Assembly: GCA_029865265.1 (NCBI GenBank)
Contig: JAOUHG010000025.1
Span: 1-45,135 of the forward strand
Origin: Candidatus Krumholzibacteriia bacterium
GTDB taxonomy: Bacteria > Krumholzibacteriota > Krumholzibacteriia > WVZY01 > JAKEHA01
Direction: 5' to 3'
DNA length: 45,135 bases
The translations under genes were made by a program, and so were the position numbers. The notes under the pieces were generated by a model. That model searched no databases. It had not been told where the DNA came from and was given only the letters and a program-made list of their open reading frames with translations. Of this stretch, positions 10,001-16,518 are shown in pieces (the stretch's first letter is position 1; each line of letters starts with the position of its first letter).

Positions 10001-10237
10001 CTTGATGCCTTCCAGGTCCTGGATGGCCTCCTCGATCTTGACGCACACGCCCTCCTCGACTTCTTCGGGCGCAGCGCCCCGGTAGATCACCGACACGGTG
10101 ACCATGTCGAGCGAGAACTCGGGAAAGACTTCCTTGGTGATGGTGTTGACGGTAATCAGTCCCGCAGCCAGGATCACGATCATCATCAGGTTGGCCACCA
10201 CGGAGTTGGCGGCGAACCAGCGCAGCAGCGGATTCAT
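7034..10237 (-). CDS. RND efflux pump, inner-membrane subunit (HAE1-like)
   Basis: Proton-driven inner-membrane pump, 1067 aa, the usual length. It exports hydrophobic compounds through an adaptor and an outer-membrane channel. It has the RND plan: a TM helix at the N-terminus (MNPLLRWFAANSVVANLMM), a large periplasmic loop, TM2-6, and a repeat of this unit. The TM4 proton-relay pair is intact as Asp397-Asp398 in GMVVDDAIVVGENI. TM10 carries GVVVNDSIVLVDYINRKR, a pattern of uncharacterised HAE1 relatives rather than the AcrB lysine motif. The ATG at 10237 is chosen because it overlaps the adaptor stop by 4 bases; upstream in-frame residues belong to the adaptor gene. It is the last gene of the tetR-OMF-MFP-RND operon. 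Substrates are unknown. Confidence 0.94.
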   Translation of the reverse strand: MNPLLRWFAANSVVANLMMIVILAAGLITVNTITKEVFPEFSLDMVTVSVIYRGAAPEEVEEGVCVKIEEAIQDLEGIKRITSSSSEGMGSVLVELEPGTDVREMLNDVKTRVDAISTFPDETEKPVIAEVTNRRQVIDIAVSGAVSETVLKEVADRVRDELQGAGDITQVEVVAARPYEISIEVSEEALRRYDITFDFVAAAIRRSSLDLPGGSIRTAGGEILLRTKGQAYRGADFDNIVLMTRPDGTRLLLGDVARVVDGFAETDQSARFSGEPAVLVRVYRVGDQNALDIARDVKAYVSEAQARMPAGVALTAWNDYSRILRGRLNLLITNAIQGFILVFIILALFLRLRLAFWVSLGIPISFLGALWLMPSLGLTINMLSLFAFVVVLGMVVDDAIVVGENIYDRMEQGEHGVDAAARGATEVAVPVTFAILTTVCSFMPLMMVQGTTGKFMRVIPIIVIATLVFSWIESLFILPAHIAHSRPDTGEARNPVNRAWKRFQKRCADGLDTVARKFYAPGLRIALKFRYGTVALALAVMLITIGIVGAGWIKFRFFPDVESDFVAASVTMPPGVSVESTADAVARLEENALALRDQLEAGLRPGAPSPIQHIFTAVGDQPYRARQSGPGGGGSLAASNVGEVLLELAPAEKRRVTSSEVARRWRESTGQIPDAIELSFSATIFSAGDPINVQLAGLDLDRLEAAAGSIKEALTHYEGVFDISDSFRGGKQEIKLTVKPAAEAYGITLSDLGRQVRQAFYGEEAQRIQRGRDDVRIMVRFPEAERRSIADLERMRIRTPDGGEVPFTEVAKADLGAGFSTIQRVDRKRTINVTADVDPTRANASEINRDLKERVLPGILKNYPSVSYSFEGEQREQADTMGDLGRAFLLAQLLIFAQLAIVFRSYIQPLIVMSVIPFGLVGAVWGHIVMGIDLSIMSVFGLVAVTGVVVNDSIVLVDYINRKRREGLPMEQALREAGIRRFRPIWLTSLTTFAGLTPLLLARSVQAKFMVPMAVSLAFGVVGATFITLGLVPAGYLILEDVKRGVLRLSGKAPVATTAGAVRTDEA

Positions 10238-11454
10238 CGCGCCGCCTCCGTGGCGGACACCGAAGCCGTCGTGTCCGCCGGTTCGTCCGGCCGGGCATCC
10301 CCGGTACGAACACTCATTCCTTCCGTGACGGTTTCGATGGTCGAGATGCACACGCGCTCGCCGCCGCTGAGGCCATTGCCGATGACCACGTCCTCGCGAC
10401 CCGCGCGCAACACCTCCACCGGCTGGAAGCGGATGCGATTCTCGTCGTCCACCACCAGCACCACGTCGCCGCGCCGCACCGCGCTGCGGGGGAGTACCAC
10501 CGCCTGCTGCACCGCGCGGCCCTCGATCTCCGCCTCCACGAACAGTCCCACCGCCAGCGGCGCGCCGGTCTGTTTCGCCGCCTTGCCGTAGGGATCGTCC
10601 ACGCGCGCCACCACGAACACCATGCGCGTGCGCGGGTCGATCTCGCCCTCCACGCGAACGATGCGTCCGGTCCAGCTGCGTTCACGGCCGGCCAGGTTGG
10701 CGCGCAGCGTCACGCGCGGTCCTTCCACCTTGCCGCCGCCGTGGAAGTCGATGGGCAGGTCGAGGTGGGCGAGCTCGCCGTCCGGGATGGGAAGGCGGAC
10801 CTCGGCGGCGTCGGTGGCGTAGATCTGCGCCAGCGGTGAACCGGGGTTGAGGTATTGGCCGACGTCGGCGGTCTTTTCGCGCACGCGGCAGTCGAAGGGC
10901 GCGCGCACGGTGGCACGGTCGAGATTGCGCTGTGCCTGGCGCAGGCGGGCTTCGGCCGCCTCCAGCGCCGATCGCGCTTCCTCGAGTTGCAGCTCACGCG
11001 TGGCCAGCGAGTTGGCCTCGCCGCTGCCGAGTTGCTTCCATTCCTCGCGCGCCAGGTCCGCCTGCGCCTGCTCCTGTTCCAGCCGCACCTTCGCCTGTGC
11101 CACCGCGCTGCGCGACGCCACCACCGCCAGCTCGTAGTCGACCGGGTCGATGCGCAACAGTACGTCGCCCTTTGCGAAGAAGCCGCCGGAGGCGAAGGTG
11201 GGGGCGATGGACATGATGCGCCCGGCCACCTCGGCCACCACCGCGGTTTCCGTGCGCGGCTGCACGGTGCCGTGGGTGGTGACGGACAGGCGCGTGTCGC
11301 GCGGTTCGGTGGTGATCACGCGCACCAGCGGCGCGAAGTCCTCCGGCGCGCGCTGCGGCGCCGGCTTGCGCGACTTGACCATGACCACGCTGATCAGCAG
11401 GCCGGCAACGAGGATGATGATGGGCACCAGTATCTGCTTGCGGCGTTCGCTCAT
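10234..11454 (-). CDS. RND periplasmic adaptor (membrane fusion protein)
   Basis: HlyD/AcrA-type adaptor, 406 aa, linking the inner-membrane pump to the outer-membrane factor. One N-terminal membrane segment (ILVPIIILVAGLLISVVMV, residues 8-26) lacks a lipobox cysteine, so it is a signal anchor. Next come a biotinyl-lipoyl-like half (VVAEVAGRIMSIAP), an alpha-hairpin rich in Ala/Glu/Arg/Gln (about 110-190), the second lipoyl half (TVRAPFDCRVREK), and beta-barrel and membrane-proximal domains. The C-terminal tail is Asp/Thr/Ala-rich. Both ends overlap neighbouring genes by 4 bases, so its synthesis is coupled to the OMF and pump. Confidence 0.93.
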   Translation of the reverse strand: MSERRKQILVPIIILVAGLLISVVMVKSRKPAPQRAPEDFAPLVRVITTEPRDTRLSVTTHGTVQPRTETAVVAEVAGRIMSIAPTFASGGFFAKGDVLLRIDPVDYELAVVASRSAVAQAKVRLEQEQAQADLAREEWKQLGSGEANSLATRELQLEEARSALEAAEARLRQAQRNLDRATVRAPFDCRVREKTADVGQYLNPGSPLAQIYATDAAEVRLPIPDGELAHLDLPIDFHGGGKVEGPRVTLRANLAGRERSWTGRIVRVEGEIDPRTRMVFVVARVDDPYGKAAKQTGAPLAVGLFVEAEIEGRAVQQAVVLPRSAVRRGDVVLVVDDENRIRFQPVEVLRAGREDVVIGNGLSGGERVCISTIETVTEGMSVRTGDARPDEPADTTASVSATEAAR

Positions 11455-12914
11455 TTCGCCCCTCCGTCCGCGGACGTCATTTCGAGAAGGAAGTCGTTCC
11501 ACTGGGATTCGATGTCGAAGCCCCCGCCCAGAGCGAGGTGAAGGTTGATGCGGGCGTCGAGGCGCTCGCGTTGCACGGTGATCAGTTCGCTGCTGGCGGC
11601 GATCGCGGATCGCTGTGTCTCCAGGACCGCGATGTAGTCGGTGAGGCCCGCCTCGTACTCGCGTTGTGCCAGCCGGTAGGCGGCGCGCGACTGGCGCGTG
11701 GCTTCGGCCACGTGGCGCTCGCGCTCGGCCAGCAGGGCCTCCGCGGTCAGGGCCTGTTCCACCTCGTTGAAGGCGACCAGCAGCGCCTGCACGTAGGCTG
11801 CGAGCGACAGATCGGCGCGCGCGTGGGACTGGCTGAGGTTGGCGCGCAGTCGTCCCCCCTGGAAGATGGGCTGCACCAGCCCCGCAGCGATGTTCCACAC
11901 GCCGAAGTCCAGGTCGACGAGGTCGTTGAGGTCGTTGCTGGTGGTGCCGGCGCTCCCGGTGAGCGTGATGCGGGGAAAGAACGCGCGCCGCGCCTGCGAC
12001 ACCCGGGACTCGGACGCCGCGTAGCGCCGTTCCGCCGCCACCAGGTCGGGACGCCGGATCAACAGCTCGCTGGGGAGTCCGCCGGGCACCGGGCCGGTCA
12101 TGTCCGGCATGGTGCCGCGGGTGGCGACCTCGGCGGCCGGGTAGCGCCCCATCAGGATTTCGAGTTGCCGTGCCGCGGTGGCCCGCTGCTGCAGGCGGCG
12201 CACCCGCAGTGCCTCCACGTTGGCCAGTATGGTCAGCGCGATGCGCAGATCGAGAGAGCTGCGCACACCCTGCTCGTAGCGGTGGCGCACCTGATCGACC
12301 GTCCGCGCCACGCTCGCAACGGACGTGTCCGCGAACGCAACCTGGCGTTCCGCCTCGATCAGCGCGAAGTACGCCTTGGCGGTCTGCGCGGCGATGGACA
12401 TGCGCGCCGCGGCCAAGTCCGCCCAGCTTGCGCCCAGCTCGGCGAGTGCGGCTTCCTCTCCCTTGCGAATGCGGCCCCACAGATCGATCTCCCAGCTCAT
12501 GTCCAGCGAGACGCCGAATTGCTCGCTGCGCACGGTGAGGACGTCGCCACCACCCGGAATGGGGAACCCGATGATCTTGCTCTCCGACTTCTGCGCGCGC
12601 CCTCCCGCGCTGAGCTGCGGCCACTGGTCGGCGCGCGTGATGCGCGCCGCCGCCGCGGCTGCATCGACGCGGGCGGCGGCCGCGCGGATGTCCATGTTGT
12701 TCCCGAGCGCCTCGCTGACCAGCGAATCCAGCACGGTGTCGTCGAACCCGGACCACCAGTCCGCCGGATTGGTGGCCGCGGACCATCCCGGAACGGCGGT
12801 GCTCGCGTAGGTGCCGGGCGTGGCGACCTCGATGGTGGGGGGGCGCCGGTCGGGAGCCGATGCACAACCGGTGAGCAGCAATGCCAGCGTGACGAGGGAG
12901 CGTCTCACGATCAT
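11451..12914 (-). CDS. Outer-membrane efflux lipoprotein (NodT/OprM family)
   Basis: TolC-like outer-membrane channel, 487 aa. The start gives a standard lipoprotein signal (MIVRRSLVTLALLLTGC), with Cys17 the predicted lipid site. Two homologous helical repeats typical of the family follow: WGRIRKGEEAALAELGAS, AKAYFALIEAERQ, then RRPDLVAAERRYAASESRV and FFPRITLTGSAG, with VQPIFQGGRLRANL marking a beta-strand turn. Only this one OMF is encoded in the window, so it may also serve the second RND system across the divergent promoter; that is inference. The ATG at 12914 overlaps the TetR stop by 4 bases. Confidence 0.93.
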   Translation of the reverse strand: MIVRRSLVTLALLLTGCASAPDRRPPTIEVATPGTYASTAVPGWSAATNPADWWSGFDDTVLDSLVSEALGNNMDIRAAAARVDAAAAAARITRADQWPQLSAGGRAQKSESKIIGFPIPGGGDVLTVRSEQFGVSLDMSWEIDLWGRIRKGEEAALAELGASWADLAAARMSIAAQTAKAYFALIEAERQVAFADTSVASVARTVDQVRHRYEQGVRSSLDLRIALTILANVEALRVRRLQQRATAARQLEILMGRYPAAEVATRGTMPDMTGPVPGGLPSELLIRRPDLVAAERRYAASESRVSQARRAFFPRITLTGSAGTTSNDLNDLVDLDFGVWNIAAGLVQPIFQGGRLRANLSQSHARADLSLAAYVQALLVAFNEVEQALTAEALLAERERHVAEATRQSRAAYRLAQREYEAGLTDYIAVLETQRSAIAASSELITVQRERLDARINLHLALGGGFDIESQWNDFLLEMTSADGGAK

Positions 12915-13540
12915 TCCTTCCCGGATTCCGCCGCGCACGGAGCCGCCAGCCCGGCCGAGGCGAAGGCGATGAGTTGTTCCAGTACCGTCTGGGTGTCGAC
13001 CGACATGGACGGGTCGCACACCGGCGAGCGCGGTGCGGTGAGCGTGAACACCATGGTGCCGACCATGAAATGGAGGCGTACCCACGCCTCGTCCTCGGTG
13101 ATGTGGGGGGCCGCGCGCTGGATGGCGGACACGAAGCGTCGCGCCGTCGTGCCGAAGATGCGCGTCATGGCGGCGGAGTCCGGAGCCTCCATGACGATGC
13201 GCCCGATCAGCCGGGACACGTGGCGGCGTTGGGGATCCCCGAGCATCTCCAGGGCCGGTGCGCAGAAGGCCCGCACGATGTCCTCCGCCGGAATCACACC
13301 GCGGAGGTGGCGTTGCTCGATGGCGTCGAGCAGTTCCAGCCGCCGCCGGTTGACCGGTTCCGCCCGCCGCGCCATCAGTGCCTCCAGAAGCCCTTCGCGC
13401 GAGCCGAAGTGGTAGTGCACGGCGGCCATGTTGGCGCCGGCCTCCTTCATGATGGCGCGCAGCGAGGTCGCGGCCACTCCGTTCTCCGCGAACATGCGCT
13501 CCGCCGCGTCCAGGATTCTCTCTTTGGTGGGATCATTCAC
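12911..13540 (-). CDS. TetR-family transcriptional repressor
   Basis: Helix-turn-helix regulator, 209 aa, first gene of the efflux operon and its likely local repressor. The N-terminal DNA-binding domain reads ERILDAAERMFAENGVAAT, then SLRAIMKEAGANMAAVHYHF, a textbook TetR pattern. The ligand-binding half resembles the CerR/DUF1956 group (APALEMLGDPQRRHVSRLIG), but no ligand can be assigned. The GTG at 13540 is chosen because GAGGTG (13548-13553) sits 7 bases upstream; an in-frame TTG at 13546 is only 1 base from that site. The stop overlaps the OMF start. Confidence 0.92.
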   Translation of the reverse strand: MNDPTKERILDAAERMFAENGVAATSLRAIMKEAGANMAAVHYHFGSREGLLEALMARRAEPVNRRRLELLDAIEQRHLRGVIPAEDIVRAFCAPALEMLGDPQRRHVSRLIGRIVMEAPDSAAMTRIFGTTARRFVSAIQRAAPHITEDEAWVRLHFMVGTMVFTLTAPRSPVCDPSMSVDTQTVLEQLIAFASAGLAAPCAAESGKE

Positions 13541-13547
13541 CGGCAAT

Positions 13548-13553
13548 CACCTC
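13548..13553 (-). promoter_or_regulatory. Ribosome binding site of tetR
   Basis: GAGGTG on the minus strand, 7 bases before the GTG start at 13540. It decides between the two possible starts. Confidence 0.7.
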
Positions 13554-13580
13554 AATCGGGTGATTAGATTAATCGATTGA
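13552..13580. promoter_or_regulatory. Putative TetR operator (nested inverted repeats)
   Basis: Two nested palindromes: outer arms TCAATCG (13552-13558) and CGATTGA (13574-13580) with a 15-base centre, and inner arms GATTA (13562-13566) and TAATC (13570-13574). The two centres are offset by 2 bases. The inner repeat covers the proposed -10 of tetR. Its AT-richness stands out from the high-GC surroundings. Position and symmetry fit autoregulation by the adjacent TetR protein; binding is inferred. Confidence 0.6.
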
Positions 13581-13594
13581 TTTATTCCAGTCAA
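13566..13594 (-). promoter_or_regulatory. Promoter of the tetR-OMF-MFP-RND operon
   Basis: On the minus strand, TTGACT (13589-13594), a 17-base spacer and TAATCT (13566-13571). It overlaps the candidate operator and leaves a leader of about 20 bases before the tetR ribosome site and start. Confidence 0.6.
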
Positions 13595-13616
13595 TGGGCA
13601 TTTTCTGCCCCGCCCG

Positions 13617-13645
13617 TTGCCGGGGTCCCCGCAAACCCTTAGACT
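13617..13645 (+). promoter_or_regulatory. Candidate promoter of the propeller-MFP-RND-RND operon
   Basis: TTGCCG (13617-13622), a 17-base spacer and TAGACT (13640-13645), each 4/6 to consensus. It would give a leader of about 140 bases before the ATG at 13793. That leader contains short GC-rich palindromes but no riboswitch I recognise. It lies back to back with the tetR promoter, so a regulator bound at 13552-13580 could affect both directions. Confidence 0.5.
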
Positions 13646-13792
13646 CGGCGTGGAAACCCGCCGAATGCCGGGGCCCCGGGCGTGTACCTGGACGGTTCCA
13701 AGCGGTTGATTCCCGCGGAACCCAATACGAATTCCGCACGTACTTACGGATACTTCCGGATGTGCAATCTTTCCCAAGGAGCAAGGATCCCC

Positions 13793-15076
13793 ATGACCCG
13801 TATCAATCTGACCCCCTGGGCCCGTGCCGCGGCCGGCGCGGCCCTCTCACTGGTATTCCTGCTCGTGGCCGGCGTGGCTGGCGCGGGCGACTGGAAGGGC
13901 AAGGTGGAAACGGTCAACGGTGTCAAGACCGTCACCAGCCCCGCAACGGGTTTCGCCCCGCCCGCCACCATCAAGCTGCCCGAGTTGTGGCGCCTCGGCG
14001 GGGACACCGACGACGAGGACGAGTTCTTCGGCGTCATCAGTGATATCGATATCTACGCCAACGGTGACGTCTACCTGCTGGACAGCCAGCTCAACGAAGT
14101 GAAGGTCTACTCCAAGGACGGGGAATTCCTCCGCGCCATGGGGCGTGAGGGTGAAGGCCCCGGTGAGTTCCGCGGTCCGGTGGCCATGTACTTCACCGGG
14201 GACGACAAGGTCGCTGTGCTGCAGGCGGTGCCGGGGAAGATCGTTCTGCTGACGCTCGATGGCCAGCCCGCCGGTGACGGCGTCATCCCCAAGACGGACG
14301 ACGGCGGCTTCCAGCTGCTGCAGGGCGGCGAGGCGCGCGGCGGAAACACCGTGCTGTTCATGGCCCGCACCAAGTTCGACCAGGAAGCCAACAAGTGGTC
14401 GCGCAACGGCTTCCTGGCCAGTGTCGACGCCAGCGGCAAGCAGCTGTGCGAGTACGCCTCCAAGGACAACACCATCAACATGTCTGCCGCCGAGATGAGC
14501 GACGTTGCGTGGGACACGTTCGAGCGCCGCTGGGAAGTGGGCCAGGACGGCAAGGTCTACGCCTGCAACTCGTACGAGAACTACGAAATCACCGTTTACA
14601 ACAAGGCCGGAGGTATCGACAAGGTCATCAAGCGCGAGTACAAACACACCGCACGGCCTGACAACGAGAAGAAGTTCATGGAAACGGTGATGGGCTACTG
14701 GGCGCAGCGCATTCCCAACTGCAAGGTCACCATCGCGGACATGAACAAGGACATCGATACCATCTACGTGCGCGATGACGGTTCCATCTGGGTGCTCAGC
14801 GGCACCGGCGCGCGCAACCTGCCCAAGGGAACCCTGGGCGTCTTCGACGTGTTCAACCCCGAGGGGCAGTTTGTCAAGACGGTCACGTTGCAGGGCCGCG
14901 GCGATCCCATCAAAGACCTGTACGTGTTCGAGAAGGATCGCCTGTACGTGGTGACGAGTTTTGTTACCGCGGCCATGTCGGCGCAGGGCGTAACCGGTCT
15001 CGAGACCGAGGAAGAGCCCGAGCCCATGGCGGTAATCTGTTACAAGCTTGAAGGCGACGCGATCGCGGCCCGCTGA
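13793..15076 (+). CDS. Secreted six-bladed beta-propeller (NHL-like) protein
   Basis: Exported protein of 427 aa with a Sec signal (TPWARAAAGAALSLVFLLVA, cleavage near AGAG-DW at about residue 30). The mature part has NHL-type propeller blades: DIDIYANGDVYLLDSQLNEV, VKVYSKDGEFLRAMG followed by a Gly/Glu-rich turn (GREGEGPGEF), and a late blade around DDGSIWVLSGTGARN. The pattern matches the 6-bladed propeller family common in FCB-group bacteria, whose function is unknown. The ATG at 13793 has AAGGA upstream and gives a clean signal peptide; an open frame 111 bases longer has no signal at its start. It sits 92 bases before the efflux adaptor and may be its cotranscribed periplasmic partner or merely a neighbour. 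Confidence 0.8.
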   Translation: MTRINLTPWARAAAGAALSLVFLLVAGVAGAGDWKGKVETVNGVKTVTSPATGFAPPATIKLPELWRLGGDTDDEDEFFGVISDIDIYANGDVYLLDSQLNEVKVYSKDGEFLRAMGREGEGPGEFRGPVAMYFTGDDKVAVLQAVPGKIVLLTLDGQPAGDGVIPKTDDGGFQLLQGGEARGGNTVLFMARTKFDQEANKWSRNGFLASVDASGKQLCEYASKDNTINMSAAEMSDVAWDTFERRWEVGQDGKVYACNSYENYEITVYNKAGGIDKVIKREYKHTARPDNEKKFMETVMGYWAQRIPNCKVTIADMNKDIDTIYVRDDGSIWVLSGTGARNLPKGTLGVFDVFNPEGQFVKTVTLQGRGDPIKDLYVFEKDRLYVVTSFVTAAMSAQGVTGLETEEEPEPMAVICYKLEGDAIAAR

Positions 15077-15156
15077 TCGTCGCCCCGAGTTTCATGCGCG
15101 CCGGTGACGGGCCCATCGACTCCCGTCGCCGGCGCCGGCCGCTTGGTCACCCATCC

Positions 15157-15162
15157 AGGAGA
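15157..15162 (+). promoter_or_regulatory. Ribosome binding site of the second adaptor gene
   Basis: AGGAGA lies 6 bases before GTG 15169. It selects that GTG over an in-frame ATG at 15094, and the resulting N-terminus is a proper lipoprotein signal. Confidence 0.75.
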
Positions 15163-15168
15163 CGCCCC

Positions 15169-16518
15169 GTGAATTCTGCGATTATCCGCGCGCTCATCCC
15201 GCTCTTCATCTCCGTTCTGCTTGGTTTCGGTTGCGGCAAGAAGGACGCCGCGTCGGGAAACACCGATTCCACCGGCACCGATTCCACCTCTCTGGCCGCG
15301 GTGGAGGGTTCCATGGAGGGAGACGCGGAGAATTTCGGCCAGCGCAATGGCGGCACGGCGGAAGCCGATTCCACGGCCAAACCCAAACGCGAGCGCGCCG
15401 TGAATGTCAACGCCTCCGGCGCTGTGCGAGGCGACCTCGTCCGCCCGGTGGTGGCCGAGGGGTACATTCGCGCCCGGCACTCCGCGGAGATCCATGCAGA
15501 AGTGGCCGGCAAGCTGATTCGCGTGCTGGTCGAGGAGGGGCAGGCGGTGCGGCGCGGCCAGCTGATCGTCAAGCTGGACGATCGCGAGTACGAGATGGCG
15601 GCGGAGGAGTCGCGTGCGCGTTACCTGCAGGCACTCAGTCTTCTGACCATCGAGGACAGCGAAATCGATTCCGCCCTGGTGGAGAGCGCCCAGGCCACCC
15701 GCGATGAGTTCGCCGATCTCGAACGCCTGGAACGCACGGGCAAGATCACCCGCGACGAGCGGCTGGCGCGCGAGATCGCCATGGACATTCGTGCGCTCAA
15801 GGACGGGAAGTTCCGTGGCGAGATTGCGGCCGCGCGCAGTGGCGTATCGGTGGCGCGTGCGGACCTGGAGCGCGCCCGGCTCAATCTCGAGCGCACGGAG
15901 ATCCGGGCACCGTTCGACGGCATCGTATCCGGACTCACCCTGACCGCCGGCGAGCAGATCATGCTCAACCAGACCATCTGCACGCTGGTGGACAACGTGA
16001 ACATCGAGGCTGAGGTGGGCGTGCTGGAGGCGGATGTGGGCAAGATCGCGCCCGGCGGGTTTGCGCTGCTGGCCGTGCCCGCGCTGGGCGACACCTTCAA
16101 GGTCACCGTGGACGTGGTGAGCCCGCAGTTCGACCGCGCCACGCGCACCTGCCAGGTTCTGTTGCGCGTCAAGAACGAGGACGGTCGCCTGCGCCCCGGC
16201 ATGTTTGCGCGCTCGCTCATCGCGGGCGAGCGCTTCGACGACCGGCTGCTGGTGCCGCGCGAGGCAATCCTCTTCCGCGACGACCGGCCGCTTCTGTTCA
16301 AGGTGGAGGGTGACCGCGCCAAGTGGCTGTACGTGGACGTGGGCGAGAACAACGATCACCTGATCGAGATCAGGAGCGTGTTGCAGGGCGGCACGCTGGA
16401 CCCCGGGGACCGCGTGGTGGTGTCCGACCATCTCACCCTTGCGCATGACGCGAAGATCAAAGTGCGACGGACGCTGCCGCTTACCGATCCATGGCTCCAG
16501 TCCGGCCAGGGTGAATAG
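15169..16518 (+). CDS. RND periplasmic adaptor lipoprotein
   Basis: Membrane fusion protein of 449 aa for the two pumps that follow. The signal ends in a lipobox (VLLGFGC, Cys22), so unlike the first adaptor it should be lipid-anchored. After a low-complexity Asp/Ser/Thr linker (residues 25-75, with a tandem DST repeat) come lipoyl half 1 (SAEIHAEVAGKLIRVLVEEG), a coiled-coil hairpin of Glu/Arg/Ala-rich sequence (about 145-240), lipoyl half 2 (EIRAPFDGIVSGLTLTAGEQ) and barrel domains with VPREAILFRDDRPLLFKVEG. The stop is followed immediately by the first pump's ATG. Confidence 0.92.
   Translation: MNSAIIRALIPLFISVLLGFGCGKKDAASGNTDSTGTDSTSLAAVEGSMEGDAENFGQRNGGTAEADSTAKPKRERAVNVNASGAVRGDLVRPVVAEGYIRARHSAEIHAEVAGKLIRVLVEEGQAVRRGQLIVKLDDREYEMAAEESRARYLQALSLLTIEDSEIDSALVESAQATRDEFADLERLERTGKITRDERLAREIAMDIRALKDGKFRGEIAAARSGVSVARADLERARLNLERTEIRAPFDGIVSGLTLTAGEQIMLNQTICTLVDNVNIEAEVGVLEADVGKIAPGGFALLAVPALGDTFKVTVDVVSPQFDRATRTCQVLLRVKNEDGRLRPGMFARSLIAGERFDDRLLVPREAILFRDDRPLLFKVEGDRAKWLYVDVGENNDHLIEIRSVLQGGTLDPGDRVVVSDHLTLAHDAKIKVRRTLPLTDPWLQSGQGE

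Noticed and set aside
11455-12867. A long N-terminal extension of the adaptor reading frame
   Set aside because: The extension crosses the outer-membrane factor gene in another frame and has Arg/Gly/His-rich nonsense composition. The ATG at 11454, with its 4-base overlap, is the real start.
15260-15295. A short tandem DNA repeat in the second adaptor gene
   Set aside because: It encodes a low-complexity Asp-Ser-Thr linker after the lipid-anchored Cys, common in lipoproteins, and is not a separate element.
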